DNA of 64,000 nt from an uncultured Clostridium sp. (lineage in GTDB: Bacteria; Bacillota; Clostridia; TANB77; CAG-508): contig USFR01000007.1 in assembly GCA_900553945.1 (NCBI GenBank), positions 1-64,000 on the forward strand, in the 5' to 3' direction. Both the position numbers and the translations under genes were made by a program. The stretch's first letter is position 1, and each line of letters opens with the position of its first letter. The notes below the pieces were generated by a model. The model searched no databases and was not told the origin of the DNA. It saw only the letters and a list, made by a program, of their open reading frames with translations. Positions 19,718-26,743 of this stretch are shown one piece after another.

Positions 19718-20683
19718 CTAGATTTCTTCATAGTTTAATTTATTACTGGAATCTGAATTATGCAATAAATATTCTGACAGTTTACTTAGATGTTTTTTGT
19801 GATTCATCATTTTAAATAATACACTTAAGTCCTGATGATATTGTATGTTATTTTCAATGTCAATTCTATTTCTTATATGAAGTAAATAGTTTTCGATAAG
19901 TGAAAAGACATCTTTATTCTTTAATATAAAATTATATTTTCTACTTGCTAGTATATATTCATATTCTTTATTAAAATCATTAATAAATTTTTCTGAATAT
20001 TTCTTAGGGTTATTTACTGTAAAATAATACAATTTGTTATTTAAAAATTTTCTCCATAATAAAACATAGTTTATTACTTCTGAATTTCTTTGACTAATAT
20101 GCGTAGAATATACGAAATAATTTTTATTTTCATCTATATAAGTTTTTATTCTGTCATTAATTTCGAGGATATTACATACTTCTGCCTCAGAGAAAATATC
20201 AATTACATTAGAAAAATCTCCATCATAATCAGGGTAGCGACCATTTCTATCCTCAATATAAAAACTATTAGAAATAATTTTTCCATTTAAGGTATAAATA
20301 TTTGTAATTATTTCAAACTCTTTATACATCATTATTTTAAATTCTTTAATAATAAATGCTTTCTTTCGTTCAAAATTTAAGGAAGTGCTTTTTATTTTTT
20401 TATAGTCATTAGTCATATAATATTTTAGACTTTTTGCCTTGAAATCATATTTTGCATAAATAGAATGATATTTATCTAGTTTTTTAAAGTCTTTAATATT
20501 ATTTTCTAAATTATATATGTATTTATCTAACATATTCAAAGCACTTTTATAACCTACGATATGTTCTATATAATTAGTTTTATCAAATAAAAAACTGATT
20601 ACAAATATTTTTAGAAGACTTTCTGGATTGGTCTTAATAAAAAAATTTTCTAATTTCTTTGTTATTAAAATTTTATCTATCAT
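19718..20683 (-). CDS. Protein of unknown function, third gene of the AAA/VWA cassette
   Basis: The 321-residue protein is rich in Lys, Asn, Ile, Tyr and Phe, has no signal peptide or clear membrane helix, and matches no family I recognise. It is predicted mostly helical (LENFFIKTNPESLLKIFVIS and SALNMLDKYIYNLENNIKDF at the start), with a beta-rich middle (YKEFEIITNIYTLNGKIISN). AGGAG precedes the ATG. It begins 14 bp after the VWA gene, so it is likely a partner or target of the ATPase/VWA pair. Its composition is more AT-rich than that of its two upstream neighbours. Confidence 0.7.
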   Translation of the reverse strand: MIDKILITKKLENFFIKTNPESLLKIFVISFLFDKTNYIEHIVGYKSALNMLDKYIYNLENNIKDFKKLDKYHSIYAKYDFKAKSLKYYMTNDYKKIKSTSLNFERKKAFIIKEFKIMMYKEFEIITNIYTLNGKIISNSFYIEDRNGRYPDYDGDFSNVIDIFSEAEVCNILEINDRIKTYIDENKNYFVYSTHISQRNSEVINYVLLWRKFLNNKLYYFTVNNPKKYSEKFINDFNKEYEYILASRKYNFILKNKDVFSLIENYLLHIRNRIDIENNIQYHQDLSVLFKMMNHKKHLSKLSEYLLHNSDSSNKLNYEEI

Positions 20684-20697
20684 ACTTTTAACTCCTG

Positions 20698-21954
20698 TTA
20701 ATCATCATAATCCCTACCATTATCTTGTTCATAGTCATCATAGTCTGATCTATCTTCATATTGCTCTATAGTTGGATTCCCATCCATTGATACATCGTAT
20801 ACAAGTTCAGGATTATAATCACATAATTCTGGGTCAACCCAATCATGTAACGTTGGATCTTCCCATGGATATCTATCCTCAGTACATAAGAAATATGGTA
20901 TCTTATCTTTTCGACATAAATTAGCCATTTCACAAATAGAAGATAAACCATCAAAATCAGCAAGTATTACAGAAAATTCAGCTTCATTAGCCATTTTTGC
21001 TGCAGTTTGTGGGGTAGGGCAAGCTATTTTGCTTACTTTTCCAGTTTTGTAACCTTCTAGTGTTTTTCTAGTTCCATAATATTCATCTTCAACCATATCT
21101 CTTTGATAAAATCCGTTTCCACAAGCTGCAATAAAACATTCATAACCTTGTCTTTCTAACAAACTAATAACCTCTGGCATAAGTTCATGTAATATTTTGT
21201 TAGAACCACAGCCATAAACTCCAGACGTATCAATAAAAAACTGAACATATCTTGCATCACTTAAATCGTATTTATCACTTAATAATCTATAATTTTGATA
21301 TTTTAACATATGCCTAAGCATCTGTTTTTTATCATAGGTTTCTGAACCATCTTGTTTATCTATTCCAGCATGTTTTGCAGCAATTTTCTTTATAATTTCA
21401 AATATGTATTTTTTCAAATATTCTTGCCTGTTTTGACTCTTAAAATCATCTTCTTTTTTCTTTTTTTCTTCAAATAATTTTTCGACAATTTGTTGTAAAT
21501 CTTTGGGAGATGTTTTGGGTTCGTTTTTACTAGGATTTTTGCCATCTGTTGTTATAAAATAATCTTCATCTTGTTCTTCTTTAGATTTTTTGTCATCAGA
21601 TTCTTTCTTTTCTTCACTGGAAGTTTGTTTATCTCCAGTACCCGAACCATCACCTTTGCCATCTTCACCAGTATTTTTTGTTTTTTTACTTTTATTTTCT
21701 TTATCTGGATTTTCACCACCATCTACAGAGTTTGGAGAATCTTTAATTTCTTTAGATGCTTCATCTCCGCCATGTGTATCTTCTGTAGTCTTTGATGTAG
21801 CAGGTGCAACTTCTTGCGTTTGTGGAGCATCTTCTGGTGATTCAATAGGATCATTCTCTTTGGTTGGATCAACTTTTTCATGTTTTTTGCTTTTTTTTCT
21901 GGCTTGTTGTTCAAGTTCTGCAAATATTTTATTTATATCATATTGAAGAGCCAT
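20698..21954 (-). CDS. VWA-like (CobT/CoxE-type) partner of a MoxR-like ATPase
   Basis: The 418-residue protein has a highly charged, low-complexity N-terminal half (about residues 15-175, full of Lys, Glu, Asp, Ser and Thr) and a C-terminal domain that looks like a von Willebrand factor A fold: YVQFFIDTSGVYGCGS near residue 242, then LLERQGYECFIAACGNG and FSVILADFDGLSSICEMANL. The metal site is DTSGVYG, not a standard DxSxS, so metal binding is uncertain. The last residues are DNGRDYDD, the same tail as the preceding ATPase. The start follows the ATPase stop by 11 bp. MoxR-VWA pairs commonly assemble or remodel protein or metal complexes; the client is unknown. Confidence 0.7.
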   Translation of the reverse strand: MALQYDINKIFAELEQQARKKSKKHEKVDPTKENDPIESPEDAPQTQEVAPATSKTTEDTHGGDEASKEIKDSPNSVDGGENPDKENKSKKTKNTGEDGKGDGSGTGDKQTSSEEKKESDDKKSKEEQDEDYFITTDGKNPSKNEPKTSPKDLQQIVEKLFEEKKKKEDDFKSQNRQEYLKKYIFEIIKKIAAKHAGIDKQDGSETYDKKQMLRHMLKYQNYRLLSDKYDLSDARYVQFFIDTSGVYGCGSNKILHELMPEVISLLERQGYECFIAACGNGFYQRDMVEDEYYGTRKTLEGYKTGKVSKIACPTPQTAAKMANEAEFSVILADFDGLSSICEMANLCRKDKIPYFLCTEDRYPWEDPTLHDWVDPELCDYNPELVYDVSMDGNPTIEQYEDRSDYDDYEQDNGRDYDD

Positions 21955-21965
21955 TATTATTCCTC

Positions 21966-23261
21966 CTAATCATCATAATCTCTACCATCATCACCATATT
22001 CTGTATCTGTATCATATTCTTGTTCGATTTCATTTTTTTGTTGACCTAAGAATGATTCTAAAGTATTAGGAGAAGCAGAATCTAAATATACGAATGTATT
22101 TCCTTTATTCATAGCAATTCTAAACATTTTATCTCCCTCGATTTTTATTCCAAATCTTGTACCATCTTTTTTACTCTTATTTCCTGCCCATATAATACTA
22201 TCTGCTTGTATTTCTTCATCTGATAATGAATATTCAAACCAGCCTTTATATCTATTGTAATAATCATCAAAATCCATATATTGACTAGCCATTTGTAATT
22301 GTTCTATTGTATCTATATCCACATACATTCTATCTTGTTCATTATCATCTGAATATAATCTAAAATTTCCTTTGTTTCCATCTTGAAAAAGTTTAACCCA
22401 CCCCTCTTGATTATCAGAAGTAATAGTAATATAACATCTTTCTAAATCAGGTAATTCAAATTCTAAATCTCCATTTTCCATTTCAGAAATTCGCTGTAAA
22501 TCAGCTAATGACATTACGTCTAATTCATCTAAATTGATATATTGAGATAATGCTTCTTCGTCTATTTCTGTTCCTAAAACTTCCAAATCTTCAATGTATT
22601 GTCTGGCTTGTCTTATAGAAAAATTAGGACACTTATCATAAATATAACCTAAATAGTGATTTTCAGGTAATCCTAATATTTCTAAAAATAAATCTTTGCT
22701 AGGTCTAGTAACTTCAACTCTTTTACTTCTATTTATTAATGCTTCATCTATTTCTCTTTTGTCATTCGATGTAATAAAAGTATAAATTGGAAATTTTCCT
22801 TTTTCGTATGTATCTGTTCCTGTTGTTAATCTTCCATTTTCTAAAAAATCTAATAAAAAAGAGTCGACTTCAGGTCTTGCTTTATCTAATTCATCTATAA
22901 CAAGAACCACCGGGCTTTCTTGTGATTGTTGTAACGCTTGTAATAATATACCAGCTTTAATTGAACTGTCTGCATCTTGTTTCATTACTCCCTCAATATT
23001 AACATCATATTGAAAGTTCTCTGTTCCCATTCTAGGAAAGCATTGTACAAATTTTTCATCAGCACTAACCATTTTTGAAAAAGTTTCAGCTAAGAATGTT
23101 TTTCCAGCTCCAGATTTTCCTTGTAATAATAGTGTTGGAATACTCTTTTTATCTTTTTTCCCTGCTGCATCAAATAATAATACTATTTTTGCTAAATTTT
23201 CTGATGCAAAGTACCCTAATTCCTTTAATCTTGATTGAGTTTCTTTTATTTTTTCTGACAT
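21966..23261 (-). CDS. MoxR-like AAA+ ATPase
   Basis: I start at ATG 23261 (MSEKIKETQSRLKELGYF) because GGAGTG lies just upstream; the product is 431 residues. The AAA+ core has Walker A LLLQGKSGAGKTFLAE near residue 48, Walker B VVLVIDELDKARPE near 118, sensor 1 IYTFITSNDKREID, and an arginine-finger region ALINRSKRVEV. The C-terminal 180 residues are not a standard lid and include two beta-rich stretches, one repeating the pattern WAGNKSKKDGTRFGIKIEG. The end is GDDGRDYDD. It heads a four-gene unit with a VWA-like protein and two unknowns, and a possible promoter lies 60-90 bp upstream. Confidence 0.82.
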   Translation of the reverse strand: MSEKIKETQSRLKELGYFASENLAKIVLLFDAAGKKDKKSIPTLLLQGKSGAGKTFLAETFSKMVSADEKFVQCFPRMGTENFQYDVNIEGVMKQDADSSIKAGILLQALQQSQESPVVLVIDELDKARPEVDSFLLDFLENGRLTTGTDTYEKGKFPIYTFITSNDKREIDEALINRSKRVEVTRPSKDLFLEILGLPENHYLGYIYDKCPNFSIRQARQYIEDLEVLGTEIDEEALSQYINLDELDVMSLADLQRISEMENGDLEFELPDLERCYITITSDNQEGWVKLFQDGNKGNFRLYSDDNEQDRMYVDIDTIEQLQMASQYMDFDDYYNRYKGWFEYSLSDEEIQADSIIWAGNKSKKDGTRFGIKIEGDKMFRIAMNKGNTFVYLDSASPNTLESFLGQQKNEIEQEYDTDTEYGDDGRDYDD

Positions 23262-23441
23262 AATTACACTCCTTTTATTTTTAATAAATATATACTGCAT
23301 TTTGAAAATAACTCATTTTTAACAATCATATCATAGTAGCAAAAAAATAACAATTAAAATGAAATAATATTATCTAGTTTGACAGTTTTAAAAGAACCAA
23401 AAGTTTGCAATGCAGTATATCATGTTAAAGAAAAAAAGAAA

Positions 23442-23468
23442 AACAGTATAGTATCAACTATACTGTTT
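23442..23468 (-). terminator. Terminator of the infC-rpmI-rplT operon
   Basis: AACAGTATAGT and ACTATACTGTT form a perfect 11-bp stem with a 5-nt loop; on the minus strand TTTCTTTTTTT follows. It lies 36 bp after the rplT stop. Confidence 0.9.
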
Positions 23469-23503
23469 AAAATGCTCATAAGGTGCATCTTTTTTTCATA
23501 TTC

Positions 23504-23854
23504 TTACGCTTTTTTTGCTATTTCAGCTATTTCGCTAAATGCTTTGCTATCTGAAACTGCAAGTTCAGCTAACATTTTTCTGTTTATTGCAACATTAGCT
23601 TTCTTCAATCCAGATATTAATTGGCTATATGTTAATCCGTTCATTCTAGCTGCTGCGTTAATTCTAATTATCCATAATTTTCTGAAATCACTTTTCTTAT
23701 CTTTTCTTCCAACATATGCATACATTCCAGATTTCATAACAGCTTGGTTTGCCATTCTGAATCTATAATGTTTTGCTCCATAATATCCTTTTGCTCTTTT
23801 TAAAACTTTTTTATGTCTAGCTCTTGTTGTTCTTGCTGTTTTTACTCTTGCCAT
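23504..23854 (-). CDS. rplT: 50S ribosomal protein L20
   Basis: The 116-residue protein is L20, an early-assembly 23S rRNA binder. The N-terminus MARVKTARTTRARHKKVLKR and the core KGYYGAKHYRFRMANQAVMK are diagnostic; LRKLWIIRINAAARMNGLTY appears here as FRKLWIIRINAAARMNGL. Length is normal. It is the last gene of infC-rpmI-rplT and, by analogy with Bacillus, probably the repressor of its own operon through the leader at 24620-24785. Confidence 0.98.
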   Translation of the reverse strand: MARVKTARTTRARHKKVLKRAKGYYGAKHYRFRMANQAVMKSGMYAYVGRKDKKSDFRKLWIIRINAAARMNGLTYSQLISGLKKANVAINRKMLAELAVSDSKAFSEIAEIAKKA

Positions 23855-23891
23855 TTATTTATTCACTCCTTTTTTTCAAAACTTCTAAATA

Positions 23892-24095
23892 TTAGTCACC
23901 ATATGGTAATAATTTCTTTACATGTGATAAACATGTTTTATCCATAATTCCGTCTTGTACTCTTGCTGTGTGTTTTGTTCTCTTTGTTTTGTTTGCTAAT
24001 AAGTGTCTTCTATTAGCTTTTGTTCTTTTTACTTTTCCTGTTGCTGTAAATCCATATCTTTTAGCTGCTGCTTTATTTGTTTTTAACTTTGGCAT
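23892..24095 (-). CDS. rpmI: 50S ribosomal protein L35
   Basis: The 67-residue basic protein (MPKLKTNKAAAKRYGFTATG, then KRTKANRRHLLANKTKRTKH) is L35, a small component of the large ribosomal subunit. Length is normal. It lies between infC (17 bp away) and rplT (37 bp away), the standard gene order, after a GGAGAAAAT site. Confidence 0.98.
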   Translation of the reverse strand: MPKLKTNKAAAKRYGFTATGKVKRTKANRRHLLANKTKRTKHTARVQDGIMDKTCLSHVKKLLPYGD

Positions 24096-24112
24096 AATAA
24101 ATTTTCTCCTTT

Positions 24113-24619
24113 CTATTTCTTAGCTAGTATTAAAAACATACTTTTTCCTTCTAAATGAGGTTTCTTTTCAATGTTTGAAATTTCAGATAATTCTTCTGCA
24201 AATTTATTAAGAACTTCTTCTCCTAATTTCACATTGTTAAGTTCTCTTCCTCTAAATCGTACTGTGAATTTTACCTTGTTTCCAGATTCTAAAAATCCTC
24301 TTGCATTTTTGCATTTGAAAGAAAAATCGTGATCTCCTATATTTGGAGTAACTCTTATTTCTTTTGTTTCAACTGCTTTTTGATTTTTTCTAGATTCTTT
24401 TTCTTTTTTAGCTTGCTCAAATTTGTATTTTCCATAATTCATTATTTTAGCAACTGGCATTTCTGGATTTGGTGAAACTAGTACTAAATCTAAATTTTTG
24501 CCTTCTGCTATATCCATAGCTTCTTCTAAACTTAGCTTTCCTAATTTTTCTCCAGTTTCGCTAATTACATTAACAAAGCTAAATCTTATCTGCCTATTAA
24601 TAGGTAATTCTTGTTTTAT
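24113..24619 (-). CDS. infC: Translation initiation factor IF-3, probable AUA start
   Basis: IF-3 binds the 30S subunit and rejects non-canonical start codons. The only strong ribosome site is GGAGGT at 24633-24628; 8 nt downstream is an ATA codon (24619), after which the protein reads IKQELPINRQIRFSFVNVIS, the normal start of IF-3. An ATG at 24694 lies upstream of this site inside the attenuator hairpin and would add 25 unrelated residues. infC is known for starting at AUU in E. coli and related rare codons elsewhere, which lets IF-3 limit its own synthesis. The predicted length is 168 residues, with both IF-3 domains (GKNLDLVLVSPNPEMPVAKI, KEIRVTPNIGDHDFSFKCKN) intact. Confidence 0.9.
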   Translation of the reverse strand: MKQELPINRQIRFSFVNVISETGEKLGKLSLEEAMDIAEGKNLDLVLVSPNPEMPVAKIMNYGKYKFEQAKKEKESRKNQKAVETKEIRVTPNIGDHDFSFKCKNARGFLESGNKVKFTVRFRGRELNNVKLGEEVLNKFAEELSEISNIEKKPHLEGKSMFLILAKK

Positions 24620-24786
24620 AGTAAAACACCTCCGATTTTTTATAATTTCATTTTCTATCGAACATAAAAAATGACTTGTTGTAAAACAAGTCAATTCATT
24701 CGCAAAAATAACATTTTTATATTATATTATTTTTTAACCTGTTGCCTTAATTGGCTAAGGTGAGAATTGACTTCTTCTTTAGAACA
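24620..24786 (-). promoter_or_regulatory. L20-type attenuator leader of infC-rpmI-rplT
   Basis: On the minus strand the leader contains, in order, AAGTCAATTC (24773-24764), a hairpin with CCTTA/TAAGG (about 24757-24741), GAATTGACTT (24697-24688), and a terminator stem TGACTTGTT/AACAAGTCA (24692-24672) followed by six T. The first and third elements pair perfectly over 10 bp and share bases with the terminator, so antiterminator and terminator exclude each other. This matches the L20 leader of Firmicutes as I remember it, in which L20 favours termination. Confidence 0.85.
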
Positions 24787-24791
24787 GTAAT

Positions 24792-24820
24792 ATATTACCA
24801 CGATTTTTTTGTTCTGTCAA
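24792..24820 (-). promoter_or_regulatory. Promoter of the infC operon
   Basis: On the minus strand, a perfect TTGACA (24820-24815), a 17-bp spacer and TAATAT (24797-24792) place the transcript start near 24785, just before the attenuator leader. Confidence 0.8.
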
Positions 24821-24852
24821 GTTTTGGGCGTTATTTTTTCAATGTTTTTTGA

Positions 24853-24978
24853 GAATATTATACTATATTTTATTTTTTATTCCTTGCTAAAATATTTTCC
24901 CACCTCCTAAACTTCGTTTAGAAGGCCTGAGGAAAAACTTTCAAACTGCGCGCCCTTAAAAAATAAAATATAATATTC
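24853..24978. repeat. Family-2 palindromic element, copy A
   Basis: This 126-bp element lies directly downstream of the rpsI terminator. The arms begin GAATATTATA and end TATAATATTC and pair over about 21 bp with a 5-bp interruption. Inside are TTCCTTGCT, a hairpin with CTAAACTTCGTTTAG, and CAAACTGCGCG. Related copies are at 35995-36112 and 38029-38150. Confidence 0.85.
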
Positions 24979-24986
24979 TGATACAA

Positions 24987-25014
24987 AAACCTCGGTAAAA
25001 ATATTACCGAGGTT
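24987..25014 (-). terminator. Terminator of rplM-rpsI
   Basis: AAACCTCGGTAA pairs with TTACCGAGGTTT around a short loop and is followed on the minus strand by TTTGTATC. It lies 14 bp after the rpsI stop. Confidence 0.88.
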
Positions 25015-25028
25015 TGTTTTTTGGAAAA

Positions 25029-25433
25029 TTATCTCTTTGAGAATTGTGGAGCTTTTCTTGCTTTTTTAAGTCCGTATTTCTTTCTTTCTTTCATACGTGG
25101 ATCTCTTGTTAGGAATCCATTTGATTTTAAGATTGCTCTGTATTCACTGTTAGCTTCTAATAAAGATCTTGATATACCATGTCTGATTGCACCAGCTTGA
25201 CCTGTATATCCTCCACCTTCTACTTTACAAATTATATCATATTTATCAGTTGTGTTTGTAACTGATAAAGGTTGTTTAACTATAACTTTTAATATTTCTG
25301 TTCCGAAATATTCATCTAAAGGCTTTCCATTAACTGTGATTTCACCTTTACCTTCAGCTAATCTAACTCTAGCTATTGATTTTTTTCTTCTACCTGTTCC
25401 GCAGAAAACTATTTTTTCAGATTTCTTAGCCAT
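25029..25433 (-). CDS. rpsI: 30S ribosomal protein S9
   Basis: The 134-residue frame from ATG 25433 (MAKKSEKIVFCGTGRRKKSI) encodes S9, which contacts tRNA in the P site through its C-terminal tail (GLKKARKAPQFSKR). The body GITVNGKPLDEYF appears here as GEITVNGKPLDEYFGTE. The start codon overlaps the rplM stop (TAATG), with GGAGG inside rplM, so the two are translationally coupled. Gene order rplM-rpsI is standard. Confidence 0.98.
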   Translation of the reverse strand: MAKKSEKIVFCGTGRRKKSIARVRLAEGKGEITVNGKPLDEYFGTEILKVIVKQPLSVTNTTDKYDIICKVEGGGYTGQAGAIRHGISRSLLEANSEYRAILKSNGFLTRDPRMKERKKYGLKKARKAPQFSKR

Positions 25434-25870
25434 TATTTTACCTCCCATACTTCTGGTTTTTGAGCTATATTTTCGTGTTCGCTACCAGCATATACTCTTA
25501 ATTTTTTGATCATTTGTCTTCCTAATTTTGTATGTGGAAGCATTCCTTTGATTGCTAACATCATTGCTTTTTCTGGAGTCGTTTCCATCATAACTCTAGC
25601 TGATGTTTCTTTCATTCCTCCAATGTATCCTGAATGATGTCTGTACATTTTTTGGTCTAATTTCTTTCCTGTTAAAACTGCATCTTTACAGTTTATAACG
25701 ATTACGTGATCACCTGTATCAATTGTTGGTGTGTATGTTGGTTTGTGTTTTCCTCTTAATAATTTTGCTGCTTCTGTAGCAACTCTTCCTAAAGGTTTTC
25801 CTTGAGCATCAATAACATACCATTTGCTTTCGATTTCGCTTTTCTTTGCGCTATATGTTGTATTATTCAT
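25433..25870 (-). CDS. rplM: 50S ribosomal protein L13
   Basis: The 145-residue protein is L13, an early-assembly large-subunit protein. Typical blocks are SKWYVIDAQGKPLGRVATEA, LLRGKHKPTYTPTIDTGDHV and MLPHTKLGRQMIKKLRVYAG. A TGGAGGGTAAT site precedes the ATG. It overlaps rpsI by one base and is preceded by a leader that looks like the L13 autoregulatory element. Confidence 0.98.
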   Translation of the reverse strand: MNNTTYSAKKSEIESKWYVIDAQGKPLGRVATEAAKLLRGKHKPTYTPTIDTGDHVIVINCKDAVLTGKKLDQKMYRHHSGYIGGMKETSARVMMETTPEKAMMLAIKGMLPHTKLGRQMIKKLRVYAGSEHENIAQKPEVWEVK

Positions 25871-25972
25871 GGTAATAATTACCCTCCATTCAATTTTTTA
25901 TTTATTATATAAAATCTGCTAGATACCACCGGGGAGAAGTATTTAACAAATTTATACTTACATACAATGCGT
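25871..25972 (-). ncRNA. L13-type ribosomal leader before rplM
   Basis: The 5' leader contains an AAGTAT...ATACTT hairpin and a GC-richer block CTCCCCGGTGGTATCTAGC (25941-25923) that stands out in this AT-rich DNA. Position and sequence agree with my memory of the Firmicutes L13 leader, at which L13 is thought to control rplM-rpsI. A covariance search would decide. Confidence 0.6.
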
Positions 25973-25976
25973 TAAT

Positions 25977-26005
25977 ATTTTAATACAGATATTTCAAAAA
26001 GTCAA
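25977..26005 (-). promoter_or_regulatory. Promoter of rplM-rpsI
   Basis: On the minus strand, TTGACT (26005-26000), a 17-bp spacer and TAAAAT (25982-25977) lie about 107 bp before the rplM start, leaving room for the leader. Confidence 0.7.
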
Positions 26006-26068
26006 CTATTTCTTGACAATTTGTGCAAAAAAAGCATTTTTCTTTTAAATTTTCTTTCATTTTTAAGC

Positions 26069-26743
26069 TTATGGCAATAAGTTTAGTTGGTCTGAAGGTG
26101 TCATTGTGTCTATTTTATAGTAATTGTCTGGTGTGTTTCCTACAATTACTGATTCTGATAAAAGTATTTTATTATTTATACTTTGCGAAACTGTTTCAAA
26201 TGGAGATAATATACTTGCGGTGCAATCTATGTTTAAATATATTCTGTGCAATGATTGATTTACTCCTACTGAATAAAACTCTGTTTCGAGTGTACTAGTT
26301 ATTGTTCCTGATGGGATTACTTTTATTTTTATTTTTGGTCCTACGTTTGATACTAGTCTGCTACCTGTTAGAGCTCCTAACCTAATTTCTATATTAGTAT
26401 CTTTTTCTTCTATAAATCTTTTTTGTATATTATTTACTATATTTGCTTTTATTTGATTTATTAAAACTACATTCGATTCTAAAAAAGTTACATTTCCTTC
26501 GGAATCTTCTTCTATATGAACTAAATCTTTATATGTATAGTTTTGCATTATTTTTTCGGTTTCTTCATTGCTTACTTGTGTGACTATCACTTTTGCTTTA
26601 TACACACATTTCTTTGAAAACAATGGATATATAACTTCATTTAACAGATATGCTATAAGTAAAGTAATAACTATTATTAGTATTATGAATTTATATTTCT
26701 TATTTATTCTTTTGAATCTTTTTCGAGAATATATTTTTTCCAT
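26069..26743 (-). CDS. yunB: Sporulation protein YunB
   Basis: The 224-residue protein has one N-terminal membrane helix (FIILIIVITLLIAYLLNEVI) and an extracytoplasmic domain with the YunB hallmarks: KDLVHIEEDSEGNVTFLESN, then IRLGALTGSRLVSNVGPKIK and the closing VIVGNTPDNYY. YunB is a sporulation protein of unclear biochemical role, expressed in the mother cell in Bacillus. The ATG overlaps the stop of the SipL-like gene (TAATG), so the two are translationally coupled. Confidence 0.88.
   Translation of the reverse strand: MEKIYSRKRFKRINKKYKFIILIIVITLLIAYLLNEVIYPLFSKKCVYKAKVIVTQVSNEETEKIMQNYTYKDLVHIEEDSEGNVTFLESNVVLINQIKANIVNNIQKRFIEEKDTNIEIRLGALTGSRLVSNVGPKIKIKVIPSGTITSTLETEFYSVGVNQSLHRIYLNIDCTASILSPFETVSQSINNKILLSESVIVGNTPDNYYKIDTMTPSDQLNLLP

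Noticed and set aside
23289..23420. 12-bp inverted repeat (ATATACTGCATT) around the start region of the AAA cassette
   Set aside because: A single short AT-rich pair about 110 bp apart, with no further structure or repeats; it could be chance.
24620..24694. ATG 24694 as the infC start
   Set aside because: It lies in the attenuator terminator stem upstream of the strong ribosome site and adds 25 residues not found in IF-3.
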